A program made the translations under genes and the position numbers. The notes below the pieces were generated by a model. The model worked only from the letters and a program-made list of their open reading frames with translations. It had not been told where the DNA came from and searched no databases. This document shows positions 9,473 through 17,651 of a DNA stretch of 64,000 nucleotides, piece after piece (position 1 is the stretch's first letter; each line of letters begins with the position of its first letter). Source of the DNA: an uncultured Prevotellaceae bacterium (GTDB taxonomy: Bacteria; Bacteroidota; Bacteroidia; Bacteroidales; Bacteroidaceae); contig ONCG01000012.1 in the NCBI GenBank assembly GCA_900316285.1, forward strand, positions 33,677 through 97,676, given 5' to 3'.

Positions 9473-9648
9473 GGAGCTATGCTTTAGATGTACTGGAGCA
9501 TATCTCTGATTCGTATGGAGCTATGCTCCGTATCACACAAAGCACATCTTTTATCCGTATGGAGCTATGCTCCGTATCACGCAAAGCACATCTTTTATCC
9601 GTATGGAGCTATGCTCCGTGTGTGGAGGTGGCATGCTCCACACTCGTA
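9473..9648. repeat. 22-bp-phased tandem array, island 1 (8 units)
   Basis: Eight consecutive units of exactly 22 bp start at 9473, 9495, 9517, 9539, 9561, 9583, 9605 and 9627. Most begin GGAGC or AAAGC, and units 1, 3, 5 and 7 carry the core GGAGCTATGCT, of which GGAGC/GCTCC can pair. Units 3-4 and 5-6 form a near-perfect higher-order duplication of 44 bp. Twenty-two is not a multiple of three and no gene runs through the array. Confidence 0.9.
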
Positions 9649-9854
9649 GGGGTCTGACCCTACCGTTGATGAATATGTTTTGTATCAAAAAGTCAAAGAA
9701 CGCGTGTTATATATCGTTGAAAGGGATAGAGAGAAGAGGGTGACGGGCGGGGGCGACAGAGAGAGCTATGCGAGTCAACTGGAGCATTATGGGCGACGAA
9801 AGCGTGTGGGCAGAGGCTGTTTTCCGGTATTTGATAGTATCCTTAATACAAGTG

Positions 9855-9886
9855 CAAAGTTACGAAAAAAAGTTGAAACTTCCAAA
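9855..9886 (-). promoter_or_regulatory. Orphan promoter-like element reading toward rodA
   Basis: On the minus strand TTTG (9883-9886) is followed after 20 nt by TAACTTTG (9855-9862), a full match to the Bacteroidetes promoter form. No minus-strand gene lies downstream. A transcript would cross island 1 and then run antisense to the 3' end of rodA. Confidence 0.5.
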
Positions 9887-10003
9887 TCGTAAGTAGAGGA
9901 AACTGCACTTTCGGGGACAAAAACTGCACTTTTGGGAGAAACGTAAAAATATCGCAAAACTATTGTAGCCAAGGTGTTTAAGTGGGATGGTTATATTATC
10001 TAT

Positions 10004-10197
10004 GTGGTGACAGGTGACAGGTGACAGTTTTGTTTTTAGCAATATGAAAGGTATTTTGGGGGAATTATATGTAAAAATCATTATTATAATATTTTACTAT
10101 TAATATATAATATATATATTATATATTAATAGTAACTTATAAATTACCACCTTTTACCTACTCTTGAGAGAAACTGTCACCTGTCACCTGTCACCAC
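10004..10197. repeat. Inverted-repeat element A with AT-rich palindromic core
   Basis: Two 27-bp arms (10004-10030 and 10171-10197) are perfect reverse complements, each containing three GGTGACA words. Between them lies an AT-rich core with a perfect 42-bp palindrome at 10094-10135. No reading frame or target-site duplication was found. A short hairpin (CCGTATG/CATACGG) lies 40 nt to the right. Confidence 0.9.
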
Positions 10198-10276
10198 TTT
10201 ACGGCTATTTAGCCACATGGGGTGATGAGGATGACCGTATGAAAACATACGGATAGATGAATATTTTGCAAAAAAA

Positions 10277-10308
10277 TTTGTTTATTTCAAAAAAAAGGTT
10301 TAAATTTG
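10277..10308 (+). promoter_or_regulatory. Promoter for the aquaporin gene
   Basis: TTTG at 10277-10280 and TAAATTTG at 10301-10308 are 20 nt apart. The start codon follows 49 nt later. Confidence 0.7.
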
Positions 10309-10357
10309 CGAGCAGAAACTTGACTTTTATTATTCACCCATAAAAACTACAACGCTT

Positions 10358-11035
10358 ATGAAGAAGTATTTTGCAGAATTGGTTGGCACATTCGTGCTTA
10401 CATTCCTGGGTTGTGGCGCAGCTGTAGCCCTGGGTTGTGGTGCTGAGAACACCGCAGCAATCGTCGGAACCGCTATGGCCTTCGGTCTGTCGGTCATCGC
10501 AATGGCCTACACCATCGGCGGCATCTCGGGTTGCCACATCAACCCCGCCATCACGCTGGGCGTATTCCTAAACGGAGGCATCTCGGCTAAGGACTGCGGC
10601 ATGTACATGCTGTTCCAGGTCATTGGTGCCATTCTTGCCGCTGCTGTGCTCGCAGGCATCGTAGCCACCGATCCTAGCATCGTCATCACCACCGCCACAG
10701 GTGCTAATGCCTGCGCCTTCGGTGCTGCCAACGGTCTGATCGTGGAGATTGTGCTCACCTGTCTGTTCGTGCTGGTAGTGCTCGGCGCTACATCGAAGAC
10801 CAACGGCGCTACGAACAACTTCGCCGGCCTGGCCATCGGTCTGTCGCTGATTCTCATCCACCTCGTAGGCATCCACTTCACCGGCACAAGTGTGAACCCC
10901 GCCCGTTCCATCGGTCCCGCCCTGTTCGAGGGTGGTCAGGCACTTGCCGACCTCTGGGTATTCATCGTTGGTCCGCTGGTAGGTGGTGCACTTGCCGCCT
11001 GCATCTGGAAGTTCATCCAGCCTGCAGAGGATTAA
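10358..11035 (+). CDS. aqpZ: Aquaporin (MIP-family channel)
   Basis: Inner-membrane channel for water or small neutral solutes. The 225-aa protein shows the two NPA half-helix motifs, HINPAITLG (about residue 58) and SVNPARSIGP (about 180), and six membrane segments in the inverted-duplicate MIP layout. The Thr before the second motif (GTSVNPARS) and the Arg after it are typical of water-selective AqpZ rather than glycerol facilitators. It has its own promoter and a terminator after it, so it is probably monocistronic. Confidence 0.93.
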   Translation: MKKYFAELVGTFVLTFLGCGAAVALGCGAENTAAIVGTAMAFGLSVIAMAYTIGGISGCHINPAITLGVFLNGGISAKDCGMYMLFQVIGAILAAAVLAGIVATDPSIVITTATGANACAFGAANGLIVEIVLTCLFVLVVLGATSKTNGATNNFAGLAIGLSLILIHLVGIHFTGTSVNPARSIGPALFEGGQALADLWVFIVGPLVGGALAACIWKFIQPAED

Positions 11036-11103
11036 ACCCATACCTCTAAAGGGTTGTCAAGGGCTATCATAGGCCCTTTACAACAAGGAATCGTTTATCA
11101 GTA

Positions 11104-11154
11104 GCACAAGCCCTGAAGGGTTGAAAAAGCACTGTCAGGGTTTGTGCTTCTTGT
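11104..11154 (+). terminator. Terminator after the aquaporin gene
   Basis: GCACAAGCCCTGA (11104-11116) pairs with TCAGGGTTTGTGC (11135-11147) with one G-U pair, followed by TTCTTGTT. The preceding stretch from 11050 also has a weak hairpin around AAAGGG/CCCTTT. Confidence 0.7.
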
Positions 11155-11218
11155 TGAATGATGCCTTCTTTTCAATACGATTATCATCGAGACACGCATC
11201 TCGAACTCCAATCATAGC

Positions 11219-12412
11219 ATGAAAGCGAAGCTAACAACAAAGGAATATGTGGTGCCGTTCATACTGATCACCACATTGTTTTTTTTATGGGGATTCTCGC
11301 GCGCCATCCTCGACGTGCTGAACAAGCACTTCCAGAACGAGCTGCACATCTCCATCACACAATCGTCGCTCATACAGGTGACAACCTATTTGGGCTACTT
11401 CCTGCTGGCCATTCCGGCTGGACTGTTCATCAACCGCTTCGGCTATCGGCGAGGCGTGGTGTTCGGACTGCTGCTGTTCGGACTGGGCGCCCTGCTGTTC
11501 ATCCCAGGTGCCGAGGCAGGCACGTTCTACGCCTTCCTCGGGGCGCTGTTCATCATTGGCTGCGGCCTGACCTTCCTGGAGACGGCTGCCAACCCCTACG
11601 TCACAGAGCTGGGCGACCGCGAGACAGCCACCAGCCGCCTGAACTTCTCGCAGTCATTCAACGGCCTGGGCTCGCTCTTCGCCACGTTTGCCGTAGGCCA
11701 GTTCTTGTTCAGCGACAGCGGTGGTAATGTGGCGGTGCCCTATGCCATCCTGGGTGTGCTGGTGCTCACAATTGCCGCCATCTTCGCAAAAGTACGCCTG
11801 CCGGAGATACAGCACAACGACGGATTGGCCGAGAAGGCGAAATACGGGCGCGAGCCGCTGCTGAAAATCTGGAAGCACAAATACTTCGTCTACGGCCTCA
11901 TCGCGCTTTTGGCTTACGAGGTGGCTGAAATCTCCATCAACAGCTACTTCATCAACTTCACCACCGGACAAGGGTGGATGACCGACCGCACCGCATCCGT
12001 AGTGCTCACGGCCGCACTGGCCTTCTTCATGGTGGGCCGTTTCCTTGGGTCGTGGATCATGACGAAGATTCCCGCCGAGCGCATGCTGTTCATCTGCGGC
12101 TGCGGAACGGTGGTGTGCACGATGCTCGTGCTCTTGAACCTGGGCCGCTTCTCACTCTATGCGCTGGTGGCCAACTACATGTTCGAGGCCATTATGTTCC
12201 CGACCATCTTCTCATTGGCCGTACGCGGACTGGGCTCGCTCACGAAGAGTGCCTCCTCGGTGCTGATGATGACGCCCGTTGGCGGCTGCGGTTTCTTGCT
12301 CATGGGTGTGGTCGCTGATGCCACGAATCTCGTGGTGCCGTTCATCATCCCACTCGTCGGCTACATCATCGTAGCGCTGTATGGGTTCGGACTCATGAAC
12401 AAGGGAGAGTAA
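11219..12412 (+). CDS. FHS-family sugar/proton symporter (fucose or glucose/galactose permease type)
   Basis: Major-facilitator permease of the fucose-galactose-glucose:H+ symporter family. The 397-aa product has about 12 membrane segments. It carries the family pattern FFLWGFSRAILDVLNKHFQ in segment 1 and FLETAANPYVTELGD near residue 120. It stands directly upstream of the beta-glucan PUL, so importing glucose released by the periplasmic GH3 is a reasonable inference; fucose or galactose cannot be excluded. A dispersed repeat and the susC promoter separate it from the PUL. Confidence 0.88.
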   Translation: MKAKLTTKEYVVPFILITTLFFLWGFSRAILDVLNKHFQNELHISITQSSLIQVTTYLGYFLLAIPAGLFINRFGYRRGVVFGLLLFGLGALLFIPGAEAGTFYAFLGALFIIGCGLTFLETAANPYVTELGDRETATSRLNFSQSFNGLGSLFATFAVGQFLFSDSGGNVAVPYAILGVLVLTIAAIFAKVRLPEIQHNDGLAEKAKYGREPLLKIWKHKYFVYGLIALLAYEVAEISINSYFINFTTGQGWMTDRTASVVLTAALAFFMVGRFLGSWIMTKIPAERMLFICGCGTVVCTMLVLLNLGRFSLYALVANYMFEAIMFPTIFSLAVRGLGSLTKSASSVLMMTPVGGCGFLLMGVVADATNLVVPFIIPLVGYIIVALYGFGLMNKGE

Positions 12413-12415
12413 GGA

Positions 12416-12497
12416 GCCCCACCCCCGCTCGGCTCCTCCGCTTTCATAGCGACAGCGGAGAAAGAACCCTCCCCCGTAGGGAGGGAGAAAAGGCTAA
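12416..12497. repeat. Dispersed GC-rich hairpin repeat before susC
   Basis: Contains GAGCCCCACCCCC, a segment with CTTTCATAGCG and GGAGAAAGAACCC, and the hairpin CCCTCCCCCGTAGGGAGGG. The middle part is repeated, reverse-complemented and diverged, at 49437-49500, inside a small gene. Its left end resembles the starts of the hairpin modules at 15936 and 17567. Confidence 0.75.
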
Positions 12498-12655
12498 AAC
12501 GCATGAAAAAAAGGAAAACAGTTTCCCTTTGCGTCCACTTTTTCTTACAAGGTTGATTTTTGTAAAACGTTGACTTATAGCGCGTTACAAGGATCAACCT
12601 TTTCATTTCATCCACTTTTTATCTATATGCGTGTACATACACGTGTTTTTTATTA

Positions 12656-12663
12656 TAACTTTG
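12656..12663 (+). promoter_or_regulatory. -7 box of the susC promoter
   Basis: TAACTTTG at 12656-12663 lies 52 nt before the susC ATG. No convincing TTTG box was found at the usual distance, which would fit an activator-dependent PUL promoter. Confidence 0.6.
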
Positions 12664-12715
12664 CCGACAGATTCGAAAACAAATCAAACTTAAACAAAAC
12701 ATTAACAAAAACAGT

Positions 12716-15700
12716 ATGAAAAAAGCAAGGTTACTAATCATGTTGTTGGCACTTATCGTGTCGATGACGGCCGCTGCCCAGTCCGCAGGGATTGTTGGCA
12801 CGGTGACTGACGGTAACGGAGAACCCATCATCGGAGCCTCCGTTGTCGAGAAAGGCCAGCCTCAGAATGGCGCTATCACGAACTACGACGGACAGTTCGC
12901 CATCAACGTGAAAGCTGGCACCACTCTGGTTGTTTCGTACATCGGCTTCGAAACCATCGAGGTGAAGGCCGCCAACGGAATGGCGATTGTGATGAAAGAA
13001 GATGACAAGACCCTCTCCGAAGTGGTGGTCATCGGTTATGGTGTTCAGAAGAAAAGTGTGGTGACGGCAGCCATCGCAAAGGTGAGCTCCGACGACCTGG
13101 AAGGCAAGGCCCCTGTGCGTGTCGACAACGCGCTGAAGGGCTTGGCAGCCGGTGTGAACGTCACCTCAAGTTCGGGTCAGCCTGGTGCCGCTCCGCGCGT
13201 ACGTGTGCGCGGTACGGGTACCATTAATAATAGTGACCCCCTCTACATCGTCGACGGTATGCCCATCGAGGGCGGCATCGACTTCCTGAACCCCAGCGAC
13301 ATCGAGTCGATTGAGGTGCTGAAGGACGCTGCCTCGGGTGCCATCTACGGTGCTCGCGCTGCCAACGGTGTTGTGCTCGTCACCACGAAGAAGGGTAAGC
13401 TGGGCAAGACCAGCATCAACTACAACTTCTCGCAGGGCTGGCAGACTGCCTGGCGTCGTCGCGACGTGACCAGCGCCACCGACTATGCCATCATGCAGAA
13501 CGAGCTGCGTCTGAACGGCGGTCAGGCTCCCCTCTATGCCGATCCCTACAACCTGATGGACACCAACGGCAATCCCATCAAGGGTTTCGGCACCGACTGG
13601 CAGGACCTCGTGTTCAACGACAACGCCCCCGTGCAGAACCACGAGGTGAGCGTGAGCGGTGCTTCCGAGAAGCTGAACTACTACCTCTCACTGGGCTACT
13701 ATGACCAGGAAGGTATCGTGGGCGGTAACTATGGCCAGTCCAACTACCAGCGTCTGTCGCTGCGTTCCAATAATATATATAATGTGTACGACGCATCGCA
13801 GGAGCGCAACTTCCTGAACAAGCTCGACGTAACCGTCAACCTTGCCTACACCCGCGTGAAGAGCACGGGCATCAGCGAGAACTCCGAGTGGGGTTCGGTG
13901 CTGGGTTCCGCCCTCTACATGTCGCCCATCATTGCGCCGACCGTCACCAACAAGGAACTGGCCGACGAGATGCACGCTAAGTATGAGGAGACTCAGGGCT
14001 ACGAGCTGCAGCGCGATGCCGCCGGCAACTACTACACCATTCCCGGCACGTTCGGTTCGTATGCCGAGATGAACAACCCGCTGGCGCTGCTCAACATGAA
14101 TCCTTCGAAGAACTGGAGTCACAAGTTCGTGCCGAAGTTCTCGTTCGACCTGCAGCTGTGGGACAACCTGAAGTACCACTTCAACTACTCCGTCGACCTC
14201 TCGTTCTGGGGCAATAGCGCAGCCACGCTGTCGAAGTACTACCACTCTGGTAACGCCAAGGGCGAGCACACCTCGGCCAGCATGTCGTGGAACAAGGGCT
14301 GCAACTGGCAGGTGGAAAACACGCTGACCTACGACAAGCAGTTCGGCAAGCACACCATCGGCGTGGTGCTGGGTCAGAGCGCTATGAAGAACAAGAGCGA
14401 CTACCTGGGCGCTGAGCGCTGGAACATCATCAACCTGGAGAAGCCCTACATGAGCTACACCAACGCCAACGTCATCTACGAGGTTGACGCCGACGGCAAG
14501 CTCATCGGCACTCCCTATGCAGAATACAACGGCTGGGGCGGCCCGAACGTGGAGCATCGCCTGAGCTCGCTCTTCGGTCGTATCAGCTACAACTACGACG
14601 AGAAGTACATGTTGCAGGCCACCGTTCGTCGCGACGGTTCAAGCCGCTTCGGTCCGGAAAACAAATACGGTACATTCCCCTCAGTATCAGTGGGTTGGAA
14701 CATCATGAACGAGAAGTTCATGGAGCAGACTCAGGACTGGCTGTCGAACTTGAAGTTCCGCGCCAGCTGGGGTAAGAACGGTAACGACAACATCGGCGAC
14801 TTCCAGTACACCGTGCTGAACGCGATGGGCAACAACGTGCTCTTCGGCAATCCCGCCATCAAGCAGATTGGTTCGAAAGCCTCTACGACGGCTAACCCCA
14901 GCATCAAGTGGGAGGAGAGCGAGCAGACCGACTTCGGACTCGACTTCGGTTTCTTCAACCAAGCTCTGACGTTCACCGTCGACTACTACATCAAGAAGAC
15001 CAATGGCATGCTAATGACGATGCCCATTCCCTCCTATGTGGGTGAGTCGAAGCCTATCGGCAACACCGGCGACATGGAGAACAAGGGTATAGAGTTCGAG
15101 CTGGGCTACAAGTGGAACATCAGCGACGCACACTTTGCCATTAAGGCCAACGCCACCTATACCAAGAACACGCTGAAGAACCTCGGCAACGAGTCGGGCT
15201 TCCTCGACTACGACGGCGTACAGGGCTTCACGGGAGGTTCGCTGGCTCGCGGCTCCAACGGCATGCCCTTCCCCTACTTCTATGGCTACAAGACCAATGG
15301 CGTGTTCCAGAACTACAATGAGGTGAACTCGTATGTGAATGCCGACGGCGGTCTGATTCAGCCCAGCGCCCGTCCCGGCGACACCCGCTTCGTCGACGTC
15401 AACGGCGACGGCGTGATCACCTCCGACGACCGCACGAAGATTGGTAAGGGTACGCCCGATTGGAACTTCGGTCTGAACTTCAATGCCGACTGGCGAGGCT
15501 TCGACTTCAACATGTTCTTCCAGGGTGTGGCCGGTGCCGACATCTTCGATGCCACCTACCGCACCGACGTCACCGCTGGTAACTATCCCACCTACATGCT
15601 GAACCGCTGGACCGGCGAGGGCACTTCCAACAAGTATCCCATCCTGCGTGCCGGCGACAACACCAACTGGCAGGTGAGCGACCTCTACATCGTCGACGGT

Positions 15701-15934
15701 TCCTACCTGCGCCTGAAGAACATCTCGCTGGGCTACACGCTGCCGCGCAACCTCACACGCCAGATTTCCATCGAGCGTCTGCGCTTCTTCGTGATGGCCG
15801 AGAACCTCGTCACTTGGACCAAGTACTGGGGCTTCGATCCTGAAATCTCTTCCGGCGGTAAGTCGCTCGGTATCGATAAGGGTGTCTATCCGCAGGCTCG
15901 CATCTGGACGGTCGGTCTGAACCTGACGTTCTAA
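12716..15934 (+). CDS. SusC-like TonB-dependent outer-membrane transporter
   Basis: Imports oligosaccharides across the outer membrane, driven by TonB, with the adjacent SusD as lid. The 1,072-aa product has a signal peptide (cleaved near TAAAQ, about residue 22). Next come a carboxypeptidase-regulatory-like domain (GIVGTVTDGNGEPIIGASV, about 25-105), a plug domain with DPLYIVDGMPIEGG and AASGAIYGARAANGVVLVTT, and a long beta barrel ending in an aromatic (NLTF). The SusC-specific regulatory-like domain, length and next gene all agree. First gene of the PUL. Substrate is inferred from the neighbours (GH16, GH5, GH3) as a beta-glucan. Confidence 0.96.
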   Translation: MKKARLLIMLLALIVSMTAAAQSAGIVGTVTDGNGEPIIGASVVEKGQPQNGAITNYDGQFAINVKAGTTLVVSYIGFETIEVKAANGMAIVMKEDDKTLSEVVVIGYGVQKKSVVTAAIAKVSSDDLEGKAPVRVDNALKGLAAGVNVTSSSGQPGAAPRVRVRGTGTINNSDPLYIVDGMPIEGGIDFLNPSDIESIEVLKDAASGAIYGARAANGVVLVTTKKGKLGKTSINYNFSQGWQTAWRRRDVTSATDYAIMQNELRLNGGQAPLYADPYNLMDTNGNPIKGFGTDWQDLVFNDNAPVQNHEVSVSGASEKLNYYLSLGYYDQEGIVGGNYGQSNYQRLSLRSNNIYNVYDASQERNFLNKLDVTVNLAYTRVKSTGISENSEWGSVLGSALYMSPIIAPTVTNKELADEMHAKYEETQGYELQRDAAGNYYTIPGTFGSYAEMNNPLALLNMNPSKNWSHKFVPKFSFDLQLWDNLKYHFNYSVDLSFWGNSAATLSKYYHSGNAKGEHTSASMSWNKGCNWQVENTLTYDKQFGKHTIGVVLGQSAMKNKSDYLGAERWNIINLEKPYMSYTNANVIYEVDADGKLIGTPYAEYNGWGGPNVEHRLSSLFGRISYNYDEKYMLQATVRRDGSSRFGPENKYGTFPSVSVGWNIMNEKFMEQTQDWLSNLKFRASWGKNGNDNIGDFQYTVLNAMGNNVLFGNPAIKQIGSKASTTANPSIKWEESEQTDFGLDFGFFNQALTFTVDYYIKKTNGMLMTMPIPSYVGESKPIGNTGDMENKGIEFELGYKWNISDAHFAIKANATYTKNTLKNLGNESGFLDYDGVQGFTGGSLARGSNGMPFPYFYGYKTNGVFQNYNEVNSYVNADGGLIQPSARPGDTRFVDVNGDGVITSDDRTKIGKGTPDWNFGLNFNADWRGFDFNMFFQGVAGADIFDATYRTDVTAGNYPTYMLNRWTGEGTSNKYPILRAGDNTNWQVSDLYIVDGSYLRLKNISLGYTLPRNLTRQISIERLRFFVMAENLVTWTKYWGFDPEISSGGKSLGIDKGVYPQARIWTVGLNLTF

Positions 15935-15935
15935 A

Positions 15936-16011
15936 GGGAGCCCCACCCCGCCCCTCCCCAAAGGGGGAGAGAGACAGGGAAAGGAACTAGAAACAAGAAA
16001 CAAGAAACTTA
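15936..16011. repeat. Hairpin plus heptamer module, susC-susD junction
   Basis: A GC-rich hairpin (CCCCTCCCC paired with GGGGGAG) starts about 15 nt after the susC stop. It is followed by 7-bp words of the type AAACAAG (15984-16011). The same composite, diverged, lies between susD and the next gene at 17567-17635. A role in reducing or separating expression between the PUL genes is inference. Confidence 0.8.
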
Positions 16012-16027
16012 TAATAGATTACAAAAT

Positions 16028-17563
16028 ATGAAAGCAAAATATATAGCAATGAGTCTTCTAGCTGCCGGTGGTATGCTGTTCACCAGCTGCGGCGACGATT
16101 TCCTTGAGGTGACCAACCCCAGCGGCGACTTCCTTGAGGATTACTACAAGACCGACGAGCACATTCAGGAAGCCCTGATTGCTGCTTACGACCCCATCCA
16201 CTGGCCCGACTGGGGACTGGGACAATACAACGCGCTGAACATCGATGCCGAAATTCAGGGCGACAACTTCTGGGTTGGCGGCGAGACCAAGAACGACATG
16301 CAGAACTGGCACATGCTCTTCAACTACGAGGGCAACGAGAACAACACGCTCTCCTCGCTCTGGACTGTCGACTACTCGGGCATCAAGCGTTGCAACGACG
16401 TGCTGCGCTACATCCCCTGGGGCACCGACGTCACGCCGGCCAATGCCAAGAACTACGAGATGCAGGCCCGCGCCATGCGTGTGTTCTACTACAACATGCT
16501 GTGGCACTACTTCGGCAACATCCCCTTCTATCTGGAAAACCTCAATGCTCCCTACACTGCTCCACAGCTGAAGGCCGACGAGGTGTATGCCGAGCTCATC
16601 CGCGAGCTGGAGGAGGTCATCGACTCGAAGGTGCTCCCCCTGCGCTGGGACAACGCCAATGCCGGACGCGCCTCGCAGGCTATGTGCTACATGATGTATG
16701 CCGAGATGGTGATGTATCAGAAGGATACCGCCCGCTATCCGAAGGCGCTGCAGTACATGCAGGAGATCATCGCTTCGAACGACTACGCCCTGAACCCCGA
16801 CTACGCCAACATCTGGTATGTAGAGGGTGAGTGGACGAAGGAGTCCATCTGGGAGATCAACTACGAAGACGGCGGCAACGAGCGCGGCTGGAGCAGCCCG
16901 CTGGCCATCGGTGGCACGGTGCTACCTACGCTCATCTCGCCCAACAACTGGGCTGTTGGCGACCAGCCTGAAATGGCTGGCGACGGTTGGGGCTTCCTGC
17001 CCGTCCGCGTAGAAGCCTACGACAAGTTCAGCGAGGGCGACCTGCGCCGCGATGCCACCATCCTCGACTTCCGTTTCCTCGAGGGTCTTGAAGAGAGTCA
17101 GTCCTACCACCCGCGCTATCAGAACACGTTCCTCTGGCTGAAGAAGTACAGTAAGGTGACGGGCACCAACTCGCACGCCGCCTTCGACAACAACCTGAAC
17201 TTCAACAACAACTACCGCTACTACCGCTACAGCGAGGCTCTGCTGAATGCCGCCGAGCTGCTGCTGGAGACGGGTGGCAGCGCCGCCACGGCTGCTCAGT
17301 ATGTCAGCCAGGTGCGCGAGCGTGCCGGTCTGAAGGCTGTGCAGAGCGTTACGAAGGACGACATCATCGATGAGCGCGACCTCGAGTTCATGGGCGAAGG
17401 CAAGCGCTATTGGGACCTCGTGCGCACAGGCAAGGCTTCCACCGTGCTCGTGCCCGATAAGTATGGCTATCGCACCAACCGATGGACTGAGTCGAAGAAG
17501 TACATCCCCATTGCACAAAGCGAGCTCGACTCCGATCCCGCATTGGTTCAGAATGAGTATTAA
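16028..17563 (+). CDS. SusD/RagB-like surface glycan-binding lipoprotein
   Basis: Outer-membrane lipoprotein that binds the glycan and caps the SusC barrel. The 511-aa product has a lipoprotein signal peptide with the lipobox Cys in FTSCGDD (about residue 21). It has the TPR-rich SusD fold and the typical C-terminal segment RDLEFMGEGKRYWDLVRTGK. It starts 93 nt after susC, separated by a hairpin/heptamer module. Length is normal for SusD homologues. Carbohydrate specificity is inferred from the neighbouring enzymes only. Confidence 0.95.
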   Translation: MKAKYIAMSLLAAGGMLFTSCGDDFLEVTNPSGDFLEDYYKTDEHIQEALIAAYDPIHWPDWGLGQYNALNIDAEIQGDNFWVGGETKNDMQNWHMLFNYEGNENNTLSSLWTVDYSGIKRCNDVLRYIPWGTDVTPANAKNYEMQARAMRVFYYNMLWHYFGNIPFYLENLNAPYTAPQLKADEVYAELIRELEEVIDSKVLPLRWDNANAGRASQAMCYMMYAEMVMYQKDTARYPKALQYMQEIIASNDYALNPDYANIWYVEGEWTKESIWEINYEDGGNERGWSSPLAIGGTVLPTLISPNNWAVGDQPEMAGDGWGFLPVRVEAYDKFSEGDLRRDATILDFRFLEGLEESQSYHPRYQNTFLWLKKYSKVTGTNSHAAFDNNLNFNNNYRYYRYSEALLNAAELLLETGGSAATAAQYVSQVRERAGLKAVQSVTKDDIIDERDLEFMGEGKRYWDLVRTGKASTVLVPDKYGYRTNRWTESKKYIPIAQSELDSDPALVQNEY

Positions 17564-17566
17564 GAG

Positions 17567-17635
17567 TCCCACTCCGGCCCTCCCCAAGGGAGGGGGGATG
17601 GAACTTTGAACAAGAAACTTGAAACAAGAAACTTT
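17567..17635. repeat. Hairpin plus heptamer module, susD-SGBP junction
   Basis: Second copy of the composite seen at 15936: a GGCCCTCCCCAAGGGAGGGG hairpin just after the susD stop, then five 7-bp words alternating AAACTTG-like and AAACAAG-like from 17601 to 17635. The shared order and the similar leader (GATTATAGAATATG here, GATTACAAAATATG in the other) suggest the whole junction was duplicated. Confidence 0.8.
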
Positions 17636-17651
17636 TAACTGATTATAGAAT

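Noticed and set aside
9457-9892. Two small plus-strand reading frames in the gap after rodA
   Set aside because: The first is a translation of the 22-bp array and the second has no signal or family; both lack promoters.
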